A stretch of DNA of 64,000 nt from Kitasatospora sp. GAS204B (GCF_029892155.1 NZ_JARZAG010000007.1:248001-312000), one strand, 5' to 3'; positions 1 to 9,701 are shown, counted from the first letter of the stretch. Numbers and translations: made by a program. Notes: a model not told the origin generated them from the sequence alone.

Positions 1-1608
1 AGTGACAAGACTCTCCTGCTGGAGATCGACCACCCCCAGGCCGCCGACTGCCGGCGGGCGATCGCGCCGTTCGCCGAGCTGGAGCGGGCGCCCGAGCATG
101 TGCACACCTACCGGGTGACGCCGCTGGGGCTGTGGAACGCGCGGGCCGCCGGGCATGACGCGGAGCAGGTGGTGGACGCGCTGGTGACGTACTCGCGCTA
201 TCCGGTGCCGCACGCGCTGCTGGTGGACGTGGCGGACACCATGGCCCGGTACGGGCGGCTGCAGCTGAGCAAGCACCCGGTGCACGGGCTGGTGCTCTCC
301 ACCACGGACCGGCCGGTGCTCGAAGAGGTGCTGAAGTCCAAGAAGATCGCGCCGCTGGTCGGCGCACGGGTCGAGCCGGACATGGTGGTGGTGCACCCCT
401 CGGAGCGCGGGCAGATCAAGCAGGTGCTGCTCAAGCTCGGCTGGCCGGCCGAGGACCACGCCGGGTACGTGGACGGCGAGGCGCACCCGATCGAGCTCGA
501 CCAGGACGGCTGGCAGCTGCGCCCCTACCAGCAGCAGGCGGTGGAGGGCTTCTGGCACGGCGGCAGCGGCGTGGTGGTGCTGCCGTGCGGGGCGGGCAAG
601 ACGCTGGTCGGCGCGGCGGCGATGGCCGAGGCCAAGTCGACCACGCTGATCCTGGTCACCAACACCGTCTCGGCCCGCCAGTGGAAGCACGAGCTGGTCA
701 AGCGCACCTCGCTGACCGAGGACGAGATCGGCGAGTACAGCGGGACGAAGAAGGAGATCCGCCCGGTCACCATCGCCACCTACCAGGTGATGACGACCAA
801 GCGGAAGGGCAGCTACGCCCACCTGGAACTGTTCGACGCCCGCAACTGGGGCCTGGTGGTCTACGACGAGGTGCACCTGCTGCCCGCGCCGGTCTTCAAG
901 TTCACCGCCGACCTGCAGGCCCGCCGCCGGCTCGGGCTGACCGCGACCCTGGTGCGCGAGGACGGCCGCGAGGGCGACGTGTTCAGCCTGATCGGCCCCA
1001 AGCGCTTCGACGCCCCGTGGAAGGAGATCGAGGCGCAGGGCTACATCGCGCCGGCCGACTGCTGCGAGGTCCGGGTCACGCTGAGCGACTCCGAGCGGCT
1101 CACCTACGCGACCGCCGAGCCGGAGGAGCGCTACCGGTACTGCTCCACCACCGCGACCAAGCGGCGGGTGGTGGAGGCGCTGGTCAAGAAGCACGAGAAG
1201 GACCAGACGCTGATCATCGGGCAGTACATCGACCAGCTGGACGAGCTGGGCGAGGTGCTGAACGCCCCGGTGATCAAGGGCGAGACCAGCAACGCCCAGC
1301 GCGAGAAGCTCTTCGAGGCGTTCCGGACCAAGGAGATCAGCGTGCTGGTGGTCTCCAAGGTGGCGAACTTCTCGATCGACCTGCCGGAGGCCACGGTGGC
1401 CATCCAGGTCTCCGGCACCTTCGGCTCGCGCCAGGAGGAGGCCCAGCGGCTGGGCCGGGTGCTGCGCCCCAAGGCGGACGGGCACTCGGCGCACTTCTAC
1501 TCGGTGGTGGCCCGTGACACGGTGGACCAGGACTTCGCCGCGCACCGCCAGCGGTTCCTGGCGGAGCAGGGGTACGCCTATCGGATCATCGACGCGGACG
1601 ACGTGTAG
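1..1608 (+). CDS. XPB/ERCC3-like DNA repair helicase, 5' end missing
   Basis: Superfamily 2 ATP-dependent DNA helicase of the bacterial XPB type, expected to unwind damaged DNA in the cytoplasm. The frame is open from base 1 (first residues SDKTLLLEID), so the true start lies upstream of the window; the ATG at position 100 is internal because the codons before it continue the same conserved N-terminal domain. Visible motifs are a Walker A box LPCGAGKT near window residue 197, a DEVH box in VVYDEVHLLP near residue 290, LTATLVREDG, and the C-terminal helicase motif AQRLGRVLRPK. It ends just before a small convergent gene. Family assignment is firm; the exact repair role in actinomycetes is inferred. 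Confidence 0.93.
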   Translation, partial: SDKTLLLEIDHPQAADCRRAIAPFAELERAPEHVHTYRVTPLGLWNARAAGHDAEQVVDALVTYSRYPVPHALLVDVADTMARYGRLQLSKHPVHGLVLSTTDRPVLEEVLKSKKIAPLVGARVEPDMVVVHPSERGQIKQVLLKLGWPAEDHAGYVDGEAHPIELDQDGWQLRPYQQQAVEGFWHGGSGVVVLPCGAGKTLVGAAAMAEAKSTTLILVTNTVSARQWKHELVKRTSLTEDEIGEYSGTKKEIRPVTIATYQVMTTKRKGSYAHLELFDARNWGLVVYDEVHLLPAPVFKFTADLQARRRLGLTATLVREDGREGDVFSLIGPKRFDAPWKEIEAQGYIAPADCCEVRVTLSDSERLTYATAEPEERYRYCSTTATKRRVVEALVKKHEKDQTLIIGQYIDQLDELGEVLNAPVIKGETSNAQREKLFEAFRTKEISVLVVSKVANFSIDLPEATVAIQVSGTFGSRQEEAQRLGRVLRPKADGHSAHFYSVVARDTVDQDFAAHRQRFLAEQGYAYRIIDADDV

Positions 1609-1638
1609 GACGTGCAGGACGGGTCCGCTGTAGTTCCG

Positions 1639-1866
1639 CTACAGCTTGACGCCGTCGCGCCCGAGCAGGATCACGCGCGCGGCGGTGTCGAGCACGATGC
1701 CGACATTGCGCACGGCCTGGGTCAGCGGCTTTCGGCGGCGCGGGCTGTCGGCCACGGCGGAAGCCGCGGTGGCGCCGACCGGCGGGGTGGACAGGGACTC
1801 GGTGGTGGTGCGCGCCCGGGGGGCCTTGGCCGCAGCCGGGAGCGCCGGCGGATGCACGGTGCTCAT
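1639..1866 (-). CDS. small conserved-looking hypothetical protein (75 aa)
   Basis: A 75-residue protein of unknown function beginning MSTVHPPALPAAAKAPRART. It is rich in Ala, Pro, Arg and Thr in the first half and ends in a more structured segment (AVRNVGIVLDTAARVILLGR). The ATG at 1866 follows GTGGAACAC, a weak ribosome site; an upstream in-frame ATG at 1902 would add twelve Arg/Lys-rich residues and looks less likely. The gene is convergent with the XPB-like helicase and divergent from helR. No domain is recognised. It is kept because its C-terminal half looks like a real protein and no better gene competes for the strand. Confidence 0.55.
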   Translation of the reverse strand: MSTVHPPALPAAAKAPRARTTTESLSTPPVGATAASAVADSPRRRKPLTQAVRNVGIVLDTAARVILLGRDGVKL

Positions 1867-1984
1867 GTGTTCCACGGTAGTTTTCCGCCGCCGCCGGCAC
1901 ATCAGCCCAAAGGCCGTACCTGACAGGACCTAGGTCGTCCTGCGGTTGTATACGACCCCGAGACCCTTATCCGGCGAATATCCG

Positions 1985-2013
1985 TTGGCGCGCGGGCGAA
2001 CGGCGGGTCTAAG
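1985..2013 (+). promoter_or_regulatory. candidate sigma-70-type promoter of helR
   Basis: A TTGGCG hexamer at 1985-1990 and a TCTAAG hexamer at 2008-2013 are separated by 17 bp, which fits a HrdB-type promoter. Transcription would start near 2020 and leave a leader of about 140 nt before the GTG of helR. An imperfect AT-centred palindrome (GTTGTATACGAC, 1945-1956) lies just upstream and could be an operator shared with the divergent small gene. Confidence 0.45.
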
Positions 2014-2064
2014 CTGTCCGGCCTGCCCCCTCCCGATCCGTGCTGCCGGTCCTGGCCGCGCCGG

Positions 2065-2150
2065 GAGGCCCTGACCGCTCGGCAACCGGTCAGGCCGCTT
2101 CCACCGTGAGCTACGACGAGACCGCCGCGACCCATCGGAACGCGGCCGGG
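2065..2150 (+). promoter_or_regulatory. structured 5' leader of helR
   Basis: Two stable hairpins are visible. The first pairs CTGACCG with CGGTCAG around a loop CTCGGCAAC (about 2080-2102), extended outward by GGC/GCC with one bulged C. The second pairs GCCGCG with CGCGGC (about 2123-2145), just before the GGGAAGG ribosome site of helR. The first hairpin, with GGCCC and CGGCAACC, resembles the 5' half of a SAM-I aptamer, but the matching 3' core (GGTG-N-AATTCC) is absent. I therefore call it an unassigned leader. Confidence 0.4.
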
Positions 2151-2160
2151 AAGGTTCGCT

Positions 2161-4227
2161 GTGCACTCCCCCGCCACCACCGCCACCACCGACGCCGACC
2201 CGCTGCAGCGGGAGCGCGACCACCTCGCCTCCTCCCGCGCCGCCCTGCGCGCGATGCGCGAGGACGCCCAGACGCTGAACATCTCCGATGTCGCCGGCAC
2301 CTGGGTCACCCAGCAGGTGCTGCACGACCAGATCCAACGGCGGATCGCCGCGCTGGCCGATCTGGCGCACACCCCGCTCTTCTTCGGCCGCCTCGACTTC
2401 CGGCACGCGATCTCGACCGAGGTCTCCGAAGGAGCGGGCGGCGAGCGCTTCTACATCGGCCGCCGCCACGTGCACGACGCCGGGGGCGACCCGATGGTGC
2501 TCGACTGGCGCGCGCCGGTCTCCCAGTCGTTCTACCGGGCCAGCCGCCAGGACCCGATGGACATCGAGAAGCGACGCCGGTTCGGCTACACCGGCGGCGA
2601 GTTGACCGCCTACGAGGACGAGAACCTGAGCGACCCGGCGGAGACCGACACCGCCTCGGCGCTGCTCGCCGCCGAGATCGAGAAGCCCCGCGTCGGCCCG
2701 ATGCGCGACATCGTGGCCACCATCCAGCCCGAGCAGGACGAGATCGTCCGCGCCGACGTGACCGGCACGGTCTGCGTGCAGGGCGCCCCGGGCACCGGGA
2801 AGACGGCGGTGGGCCTGCACCGGGTGGCCTACCTGCTGTACGCGCACCGCGAGCGGCTCGCCAAGTCCGGCACCCTGGTGATCGGCCCGAACAGCTCCTT
2901 CCTCTCCTACATCGAGCAGGTGCTGCCCGCGCTGGGCGAGTTGGACGTGGCGCAGGCCACCGTGCAGCAGCTGGTCCGGCACGTCGAGGTGCGCGGCACC
3001 GACTCCGCCGAGGCGGCCGGGATCAAGGGCGACGCGCGGCTGGCCCAGGTGCTGCGCCGCGCGGTGCGCTCGGGCATCACGCTGCCCACCGAGCCCTGCG
3101 TGGTGGTCCGCGGCTCCCGCCGCTGGCGCGTTCCCGCCTACGAACTGATCGAGATCATCGAGGAGTTGGCGAGCCGGGAGATCCGCTACGGAGCCGCCAT
3201 GGAGGCACTGCCGCAGCGGGTCGCGCATGCCGTGCTGCTGAAGATGGAGCAGGGCGGCGAGGCTCCGGACGACCGGGTGCAGGACGCGGTGGCCAGGTCG
3301 CGCGAGGTCAAGGCGCTGGTCAAGGCCTGCTGGCCGCCGGTGGACCCGGCCAGGCTGGTGCACCGGCTGCTCACCGACGCGGCGTTCCTGGCGAGTTGCG
3401 CGGACGGCGTCCTGGACGCGGCCGAGCAGGCGGCGATCCGCTGGCCCAAGCCCGGGCGTTCGCTCAAGACCGCACCGTGGACGGCGGCGGACGCCGTGCT
3501 GGTCGACGAGGCGACCGACCTGGTGCACCGCACCCCCTCGCTCGGCCATGTGGTGCTGGACGAGGCGCAGGACCTCTCGCCGATGCAGTACCGCGCGGTG
3601 GGCCGGCGCTGCACTACCGGCTCGGCCACCGTGCTGGGCGACCTCGCCCAGGGCACCACGCCCTGGGCCACCGGCAGTTGGTCCGAGGCGCTGCACCACC
3701 TGGGCAAGCCGGGCGCGCACGTCGAGGAGCTGACCGTCGGCTTCCGGGTGCCGGAGGAGGTGATCGGCTACGCCTCGCGACTGCTGCCCGCCATCGCCCC
3801 CGGCCTGACCCCGGCGACCTCGATCCGCGACACCGCAGGCGCGCTGAGCATCCGTCAGGCCGAGCCGGACGCCCAGGTCGAGGCGGTGCTGCGGGCCTGC
3901 CGCGAGGCGCTGGCCCACGAGGGCTCGACCGGCCTGATCGCCGCCGACGCCCGACTGCCGCTCTTCGAGCAGGCGCTGGCCGAGGCCGGCCTGGGCTATC
4001 TGACGCCCGGCACCGAGACCACCGCCGAGGCCCGGCTCACGCTGGTGCCGGCCTCGCTCGCCAAGGGCCTGGAGTACGACTACGTGGTGCTGGACGAGCC
4101 CGCCGCCGTGGTGGCCGGCGAGCCGGACCGGCGGACCGGCCTGCGCCGGCTGTACGTGGCGCTCACCCGTGCGGTCTCGGGCCTGACGGTGCTGCACACC
4201 GAGCCGCTGCCGGCCGAGTTGGGCTGA
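2161..4227 (+). CDS. helR: HelR-type RNA polymerase recycling ATPase (HelD family)
   Basis: UvrD/HelD-like ATPase of the actinobacterial HelR branch. Family members bind RNA polymerase, release stalled complexes, and can displace rifamycins, giving tolerance. The 688-residue protein has an N-terminal coiled-coil/secondary-channel arm (DHLASSRAALRAMREDAQTLN), the family segment FYIGRRHVHDAGGDPMVLDW, a Walker A box GAPGTGKT near residue 208, a Walker B region VVLDEAQDLSPMQ near residue 466, and a motif VI-like end LYVALTRAVSGLTVL. The GTG start at 2161 is supported by GGGAAGG six bases upstream. A long structured leader precedes it, which suggests post-initiation control. I did not recognise a rifamycin-associated element upstream. 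Confidence 0.87.
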   Translation: MHSPATTATTDADPLQRERDHLASSRAALRAMREDAQTLNISDVAGTWVTQQVLHDQIQRRIAALADLAHTPLFFGRLDFRHAISTEVSEGAGGERFYIGRRHVHDAGGDPMVLDWRAPVSQSFYRASRQDPMDIEKRRRFGYTGGELTAYEDENLSDPAETDTASALLAAEIEKPRVGPMRDIVATIQPEQDEIVRADVTGTVCVQGAPGTGKTAVGLHRVAYLLYAHRERLAKSGTLVIGPNSSFLSYIEQVLPALGELDVAQATVQQLVRHVEVRGTDSAEAAGIKGDARLAQVLRRAVRSGITLPTEPCVVVRGSRRWRVPAYELIEIIEELASREIRYGAAMEALPQRVAHAVLLKMEQGGEAPDDRVQDAVARSREVKALVKACWPPVDPARLVHRLLTDAAFLASCADGVLDAAEQAAIRWPKPGRSLKTAPWTAADAVLVDEATDLVHRTPSLGHVVLDEAQDLSPMQYRAVGRRCTTGSATVLGDLAQGTTPWATGSWSEALHHLGKPGAHVEELTVGFRVPEEVIGYASRLLPAIAPGLTPATSIRDTAGALSIRQAEPDAQVEAVLRACREALAHEGSTGLIAADARLPLFEQALAEAGLGYLTPGTETTAEARLTLVPASLAKGLEYDYVVLDEPAAVVAGEPDRRTGLRRLYVALTRAVSGLTVLHTEPLPAELG

Positions 4228-4271
4228 GCACGCGGGGGTGGTCCCGGCGACCGGACCACCCCCGCCCGCCG

Positions 4272-4958
4272 CTACGCCCCGATCAGCGCCCGCCACTCGG
4301 CGACCTTGGCCGCGTCCACCGGCGAGTCCCAGCCCGCGACTCGCACCGCGCCGCCCACGTGGAAGGCGTCGAAGCCCTCCGCGACCAGCTCCGGCAGGTG
4401 CTCGACGCGCAGGCCGCCGCCGATCAGGATCCGCGGCCGGTACCCCGGCTCCCCCGCCTTGGCCAGCTCCCCGGTCAGCACCTCGCGCCCGGCGGCCACA
4501 CCGGCGGCGGCTCCCGAGGTGAGGAAGGTGTCGAGCCCGGGCAGCTCGGCCACCGCCGCGCGCAGCGCGCAGCGGTCGGCGCTGTGGTCGATCGCCCGGT
4601 GGAAGGTCCAGCGGCAGCCGGCCACCGCCTCGGCGACGGCCCGCACGGCGGGCAGGTCCACGTTCCCGTGCGCGTCCAGGAACCCGAGCACGAACTCCTC
4701 GGCCCCCTCGGCCCGCAGTGCCGTCGCCCGGCCCCGCAGCTCGTCCAGGTCGCCGGAGCCGAAGCCGCTGCGGATCCGCAGCATCACCCGCAGCGGCAGG
4801 TCCACGGCGGCCCGGATCGCGGCGAAGTCGGCGACGGCGGGGGTGAGGCCGTCGGCGGCCATGTCGGTGACCAGTTCGAGGCGGTCGGCACCGCCGGCCT
4901 GCGCGGCCTTCGCGTCCTGGGCGGTCAGCGCGATGACTTCGAAGATTGGTCTAGACAT
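4272..4958 (-). CDS. cutC: CutC family protein
   Basis: A 228-residue TIM-barrel protein of the CutC family, historically linked to copper homeostasis; its biochemical role in actinomycetes is unsettled. Family features are the N-terminal FEVIALTAQDAKAAQAGGADRLEL, central RVMLRIRSGF and FHRAID, the LTSGAA loop, and the end segment ILIGGGLRVEHLPEL. The ATG at 4958 opens MSRPIFEV; upstream codons in the same frame belong to a shadow of the next gene. The second and third codons are TCT AGA, both unusual in this GC-rich genome, and form the centre of a DasR-like palindrome (separate entry). The gene converges on helR and lies downstream of the padR-membrane protein pair. Confidence 0.88.
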   Translation of the reverse strand: MSRPIFEVIALTAQDAKAAQAGGADRLELVTDMAADGLTPAVADFAAIRAAVDLPLRVMLRIRSGFGSGDLDELRGRATALRAEGAEEFVLGFLDAHGNVDLPAVRAVAEAVAGCRWTFHRAIDHSADRCALRAAVAELPGLDTFLTSGAAAGVAAGREVLTGELAKAGEPGYRPRILIGGGLRVEHLPELVAEGFDAFHVGGAVRVAGWDSPVDAAKVAEWRALIGA

Positions 4959-4960
4959 AT
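4945..4960. promoter_or_regulatory. DasR (dre)-like palindrome over the cutC start codon
   Basis: The 16-mer ATTGGTCTAGACATAT contains the uninterrupted dre core TGGTCTAGAC and matches my recollection of the dre consensus ACTGGTCTAGACCAGT at 12 of 16 positions. It spans the start codon and first two codons of cutC, where a bound GntR-type repressor would block transcription. This is inference from sequence only. Confidence 0.4.
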
Positions 4961-5032
4961 CCGTAGACTGCCACACCGCCCGCCTCCGCCGCGAGCCCCC
5001 GTACCGCACCCGCGGCCGGGCCGCCCGAGGAC

Positions 5033-5965
5033 TCAGCCGAGCGGGACCCCGGTACCCGCTCGACGGGACCGCTCCCGACGCAGCTGCGCCAGCGCCGCGA
5101 TCCCCAGCGGCAGCACGATCAGCTCCCCGCCCGGCGTGGCGCCGTTGAACAGGAGGTCGTCGAGCGGCTCGAGCAGCGAGAAGAGCGCCACCGCCAGCAG
5201 CGGGAGGGTCAGCGCGCCGCGCCGCACCACCGCCGCCGTCACCAGGATCAGCGCGAGCGCCGTGCCCAGCTCGGCCCACGGGGCCAACGGCTCCCTGAGC
5301 ACGCGAACCGCGGCCCCCGTGATGGAGACGAAACCGGACCCCAGCACCATGGCCAGGGCCGACCAGGGCCGGTGCCGGCCGACCCGGCCGAGGTCGAGGT
5401 CGAGCAGGTCGCGCGGCACCGCGAGCAGCAGCAGCGGCCAGACCAGCGGGGCCAGTTGCTCGAGCACCCAGCCCAGGTAGAAGGGCCAGTGGGTGGCACC
5501 GGGCATGAAGGCGTACATCTGCCTGGCCTCCACCAGGACCGTCACCCCCACCGCGAGCAGCGCGACACAGCGCACCAGCGTCCACCGGTCGAGCAGCACG
5601 GCGATCAACGCCGGCCCCGCGAACACGAACTGCGCGAACCAGAGCACCGTGAAGAGGCCGAAGTGCCGGAGGATCGACCCGCCCAGCAGCTCCAGCAACC
5701 AGAGCAGGCTCACCCCCGCCCACACCCCCGCGACCAGCGGTGCCGCCGTGCCGAGCAGCCGGCCGGCGGGCTGACTGGAGGCCAGCCCGAGCCGCAGCCG
5801 GACGCCGTACGCGGCGACGCCGTACAGCTCGCGCGCCCGCCCGAAGCGCCCGGCCTCCTCCGTCGTCTCCGCGTAGACCTCCGCGATCTCCGCCCCGCGC
5901 TCGACCCGGTAGCGCTTCGGGTAGCACCGCAGGGCGAGCCGCAGTACCTCCTGACGACTGCTCAT
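5033..5965 (-). CDS. multi-pass membrane protein, translationally coupled to padR
   Basis: A 310-residue integral membrane protein of unknown function. The N-terminal soluble segment (about residues 1-50, EVLRLALRCYPKRYRVERGAEI) resembles the permease-prefix helix bundle often found next to PadR regulators. Several hydrophobic segments follow, among them PLVAGVWAGVSLLWLLELLG and VLWFAQFVFAGPALIAVLL. The ATG at 5965 overlaps the stop codon of padR as ATGA, so the two genes are translated together; a GTG two codons further up is less likely. The pairing suggests that the PadR protein controls this membrane protein, but no substrate can be proposed. Confidence 0.75.
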   Translation of the reverse strand: MSSRQEVLRLALRCYPKRYRVERGAEIAEVYAETTEEAGRFGRARELYGVAAYGVRLRLGLASSQPAGRLLGTAAPLVAGVWAGVSLLWLLELLGGSILRHFGLFTVLWFAQFVFAGPALIAVLLDRWTLVRCVALLAVGVTVLVEARQMYAFMPGATHWPFYLGWVLEQLAPLVWPLLLLAVPRDLLDLDLGRVGRHRPWSALAMVLGSGFVSITGAAVRVLREPLAPWAELGTALALILVTAAVVRRGALTLPLLAVALFSLLEPLDDLLFNGATPGGELIVLPLGIAALAQLRRERSRRAGTGVPLG

Positions 5966-6297
5966 GCCCACGCCCCCCGGTTGATCGGCCGTCGTACCAC
6001 TGCGAGTCGGCGCTGGGCCTCGGCCGCCACGGCCCGCAGCCGCTCGGCCTCCTCGGCGAGCAAGGAGCGCCCGGCGTCGGTCAGCGCGTAGGTGCGCCGG
6101 GCCCGACCGTCCACCACCTGGTCGCTCTCGACCCGGATCAGCCCCTGGTCGAGCAGCCGGTCCAGCCCCGCGTAGAGCGTGCCGGTGCGCATCGCGACCC
6201 GGCCGCCGGAGATCTCGGCGATCTCCTGGATGAGCGCGTAGCCGTGCCGTGGGGCATCGGCCAGCGCGGTGAGCAGGAGCAACGTCGGCTCCTGCAT
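5962..6297 (-). CDS. PadR family transcriptional regulator
   Basis: A 111-residue winged-helix repressor with the PadR signature: ALADAPRHGYALIQEI (recognition module), RVAMRTGTLYAGLDRLLDQGLI (wing and turn), and ARRTYALTDAGRSLLAEE. The ATG at 6297 is chosen because AGGACGG stands a few bases upstream; an in-frame ATG at 6312 lacks a ribosome site and sits next to the operator palindrome. It overlaps the downstream membrane protein gene by four bases. The AT-rich palindrome at 6316-6329 in the divergent region toward the HD gene is a likely autoregulatory operator. The effector is unknown. Confidence 0.88.
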   Translation of the reverse strand: MQEPTLLLLTALADAPRHGYALIQEIAEISGGRVAMRTGTLYAGLDRLLDQGLIRVESDQVVDGRARRTYALTDAGRSLLAEEAERLRAVAAEAQRRLAVVRRPINRGAWA

Positions 6298-6315
6298 AGC
6301 CCGTCCTGTCATAGG

Positions 6316-6329
6316 TCTATATATATAGA
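6316..6329. promoter_or_regulatory. palindromic operator, probably for PadR
   Basis: TCTATATATATAGA is a perfect 14-bp palindrome in an otherwise GC-rich sequence. It sits 18 bp upstream of the padR start and about 40 bp upstream of the divergent HD-domain gene. PadR proteins commonly bind such TATATA-centred sites. It also forms an AT-rich box that may include the -10 region of padR. Confidence 0.6.
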
Positions 6330-6367
6330 TCATCGTCATATCTGTCCAGAACCGTGGCGGGAGCAGA

Positions 6368-7036
6368 ATGACCGTCATGCCGACCGAACCGCACCCTGCC
6401 GCCGACGCCCTGCTGGAGCGCTGGAACGCCCTGCTGGAGCGCTGCGGCGCCACCGCCGACCCCGAGCCCTACGGCCGCGCGCTGCTGGCCCGCTGGGCCG
6501 AGCCGCAGCGCCGCTACCACACCACCGACCACCTGCTGGCCGTGCTGGACGAGGTGGACGCGCTCGCCGAGCACGCCGCGGACCCGGACGCGGTGCGCCT
6601 GGCGGCCTGGTTCCACGACGCCGTCTACAAGCCGGACCGCTCCGAGAACGAGGAGCGCAGCGCCCAGTTGGCGATCCGCGCGCTGGACGAGGCCGGGCTG
6701 CCGGCGGCGCTGGTCGCCGAGGTGGTGCGGCTGGTCAGACTGACCGTCGGTCACCGCCCGCGGCCCGGCGACCGGGACGGCGAGGTGCTCTGCGACGCCG
6801 ATCTCGCGGTACTCGGCCGGTCCCCGCAGGCCTACGCCCGGTACGCCGCGGCGGTGCGCGAGGAGTACGCCTTCGTCCCCGAGGCGGCGTTCCGGCAGGG
6901 GCGTGCCGCGATCCTGCGCCAACTGCTGGCGCTGCCCGCGCTCTACCGCACCCCGGCCGCGCACGCCCGCTACGACGGCCCGGCCCGCGCCAACCTGGCC
7001 GCCGAGCTCGCCGAACTCAGCGAGCCGGCGCCGTAA
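6368..7036 (+). CDS. HD-domain metal-dependent phosphohydrolase (predicted)
   Basis: A 222-residue protein of the small HD superfamily of predicted metal-dependent phosphohydrolases. The metal-binding signature is visible as YHTTDHLLAVL near residue 47 and AAWFHDAVY near residue 80, followed by the SENEERSAQLA motif typical of this group. The substrate is not known. A second ATG lies three codons in (MPTEP), so the start may be 6377. The 3' end overlaps the convergent DUF4031 gene by about 20 bp. It is divergent from padR and may share its operator region. Confidence 0.8.
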   Translation: MTVMPTEPHPAADALLERWNALLERCGATADPEPYGRALLARWAEPQRRYHTTDHLLAVLDEVDALAEHAADPDAVRLAAWFHDAVYKPDRSENEERSAQLAIRALDEAGLPAALVAEVVRLVRLTVGHRPRPGDRDGEVLCDADLAVLGRSPQAYARYAAAVREEYAFVPEAAFRQGRAAILRQLLALPALYRTPAAHARYDGPARANLAAELAELSEPAP

Positions 7037-7310
7037 CCGTAGCAGGCGTTGCAGCCGCGGCCTTGCGCCGACGCAGCCCGGCGGCGGTGAGCCGGGCCAC
7101 CAGCTCCTTGCTGCCGACCGGCTGCGCGCCCAGGCTCAGCGCGTCCGCGTACCGCGACTCCGGAATGTCGTAGTGGTCGCGCTCGAAACCGCGCGCGGGG
7201 GCGCCGAGCCGGGCCGCGAAGGCGTGCAGTTCCGCGTAGTCGGTGTCGCTCACCAGGTGCGACCAGAGCCGGCCGTGGCCGGGCCAGGTCGGCGGGTCGA
7301 TCAGGATCAC
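7017..7310 (-). CDS. DUF4031 domain protein
   Basis: A 97-residue protein beginning with GTG and reading VILIDPPTWPGHGRLWSHLV, the hallmark of DUF4031. The DP-W-HGR-WSHL segment and a following DTDYAELHAFAARLG and DHYDIPE look like conserved catalytic-type positions, but the function is unknown. The start GTG overlaps the stop of the upstream gene (GTGA), so the two are translationally coupled. The 3' end runs into the end of the convergent HD gene. Confidence 0.82.
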   Translation of the reverse strand: MILIDPPTWPGHGRLWSHLVSDTDYAELHAFAARLGAPARGFERDHYDIPESRYADALSLGAQPVGSKELVARLTAAGLRRRKAAAATPATVTAPAR

Positions 7311-7660
7311 GCCAGCGACCCGACGGCCGCCACCGCGACCCCGCGCTTGCCGCAGACCCAGTGCGGGTCGGGCCCCAACTCCGGCTCCACGCCGAGCGCG
7401 TGCGGGTCGTCGTCGGCCCGCGCGCACTCCTCGCAGAGCGGCCAGCGCCCGTACGCCTCCAGCAGCGCGTCCTGCACGTCCTGCGCGACCAGCCCGAGCA
7501 CGAACTCGGCGCCGTCCGGCCACTGCTCCAGCCACCAGCGCCGGTGCGTCACGGCGTCCTCCACCAGCGAGACCACGGCGGCGTCGGCCACCTCGCGGGC
7601 GGACAGGTCGGCGAGGATCAGCGCGCGGGCGTTGTGCAAGGCGGTTTCGAGATCGGGCAT
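7307..7660 (-). CDS. hypothetical protein with CxxC-type C-terminal region
   Basis: A 117-residue protein of unknown function starting MPDLETALHNARAL. The middle contains VSLVEDAVTHRRWWLEQWPDGAEFVLGLVAQDVQDAL. The end contains PLCEECARADDDPHALGVEPELGPDPHWVCGKRG, where Cys-x-x-Cys and a later Cys suggest a small metal site or a redox pair. The stop overlaps the GTG of the DUF4031 gene. The two genes appear to form a small operon that reads away from groEL. Confidence 0.7.
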   Translation of the reverse strand: MPDLETALHNARALILADLSAREVADAAVVSLVEDAVTHRRWWLEQWPDGAEFVLGLVAQDVQDALLEAYGRWPLCEECARADDDPHALGVEPELGPDPHWVCGKRGVAVAAVGSLA

Positions 7661-7760
7661 GCGTCCATTGTCCCGCATCCGCGAAAGGCTCCCCGCAGGC
7701 GAAAGGGCGGCCTCCCGAAGGAGACCGCCCTGTTCAGACCAGCTGACCCTCGACGGAGGA

Positions 7761-9530
<1,770 letters not shown>

Positions 9531-9539
9531 CGCCAATGA

Positions 9540-9566
9540 TTAGCACTCCGGCATGACGAGTGCAAG
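9540..9566. promoter_or_regulatory. CIRCE element 2 (HrcA operator)
   Basis: TTAGCACTC, nine bases, then GAGTGCAAG: the left arm is perfect and the right arm has two mismatches. It starts nine bases after the end of element 1. The right arm of element 1 and the left arm of element 2 also form a perfect inverted repeat with each other (GAGTGCTAA, nine bases, TTAGCACTC). Confidence 0.88.
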
Positions 9567-9602
9567 CTCCTTCGGCGACCGGACGTCAACTCGGGGCGAA
9601 CG

Positions 9603-9656
9603 AACGGCAGGCCCGCACCCTCCCCCGCGGTCGGGGGTGGGTGCGGGCCTGCCGTT
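9603..9656 (-). terminator. strong terminator hairpin of the cold-shock gene
   Basis: A 54-nt inverted repeat with arms from AACGGCAGGCCCGCACC to its mirror GGTGCGGGCCTGCCGTT and a GCGGTC loop. The stem is about 23 bp with one or two mismatches. It lies 45 bp after the cspA stop codon and just before the CIRCE region, so it insulates groEL from cspA. Confidence 0.85.
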
Positions 9657-9701
9657 GAACCACCAGCTCGGTGAGAGCCGAGGCTCCGAGGTTCGGAAAG
9701 G

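Noticed and set aside
2065..2110. SAM-I riboswitch upstream of helR
   Set aside because: GGCCC and CGGCAACC are present, but the required 3' core and closing P1 helix are missing, so only an unassigned leader is reported.
1930..4296. 788-aa minus-strand open frame opposite helR
   Set aside because: It is a shadow of helR: Arg/Gly/His-rich, without domains, and in a phase that GC-rich codon use keeps open.
2040..5480. 1146-aa plus-strand open frame
   Set aside because: It is out of phase with helR and crosses the antisense of cutC and the next gene. Its Arg/Pro/Gly-rich sequence has no recognisable domain.
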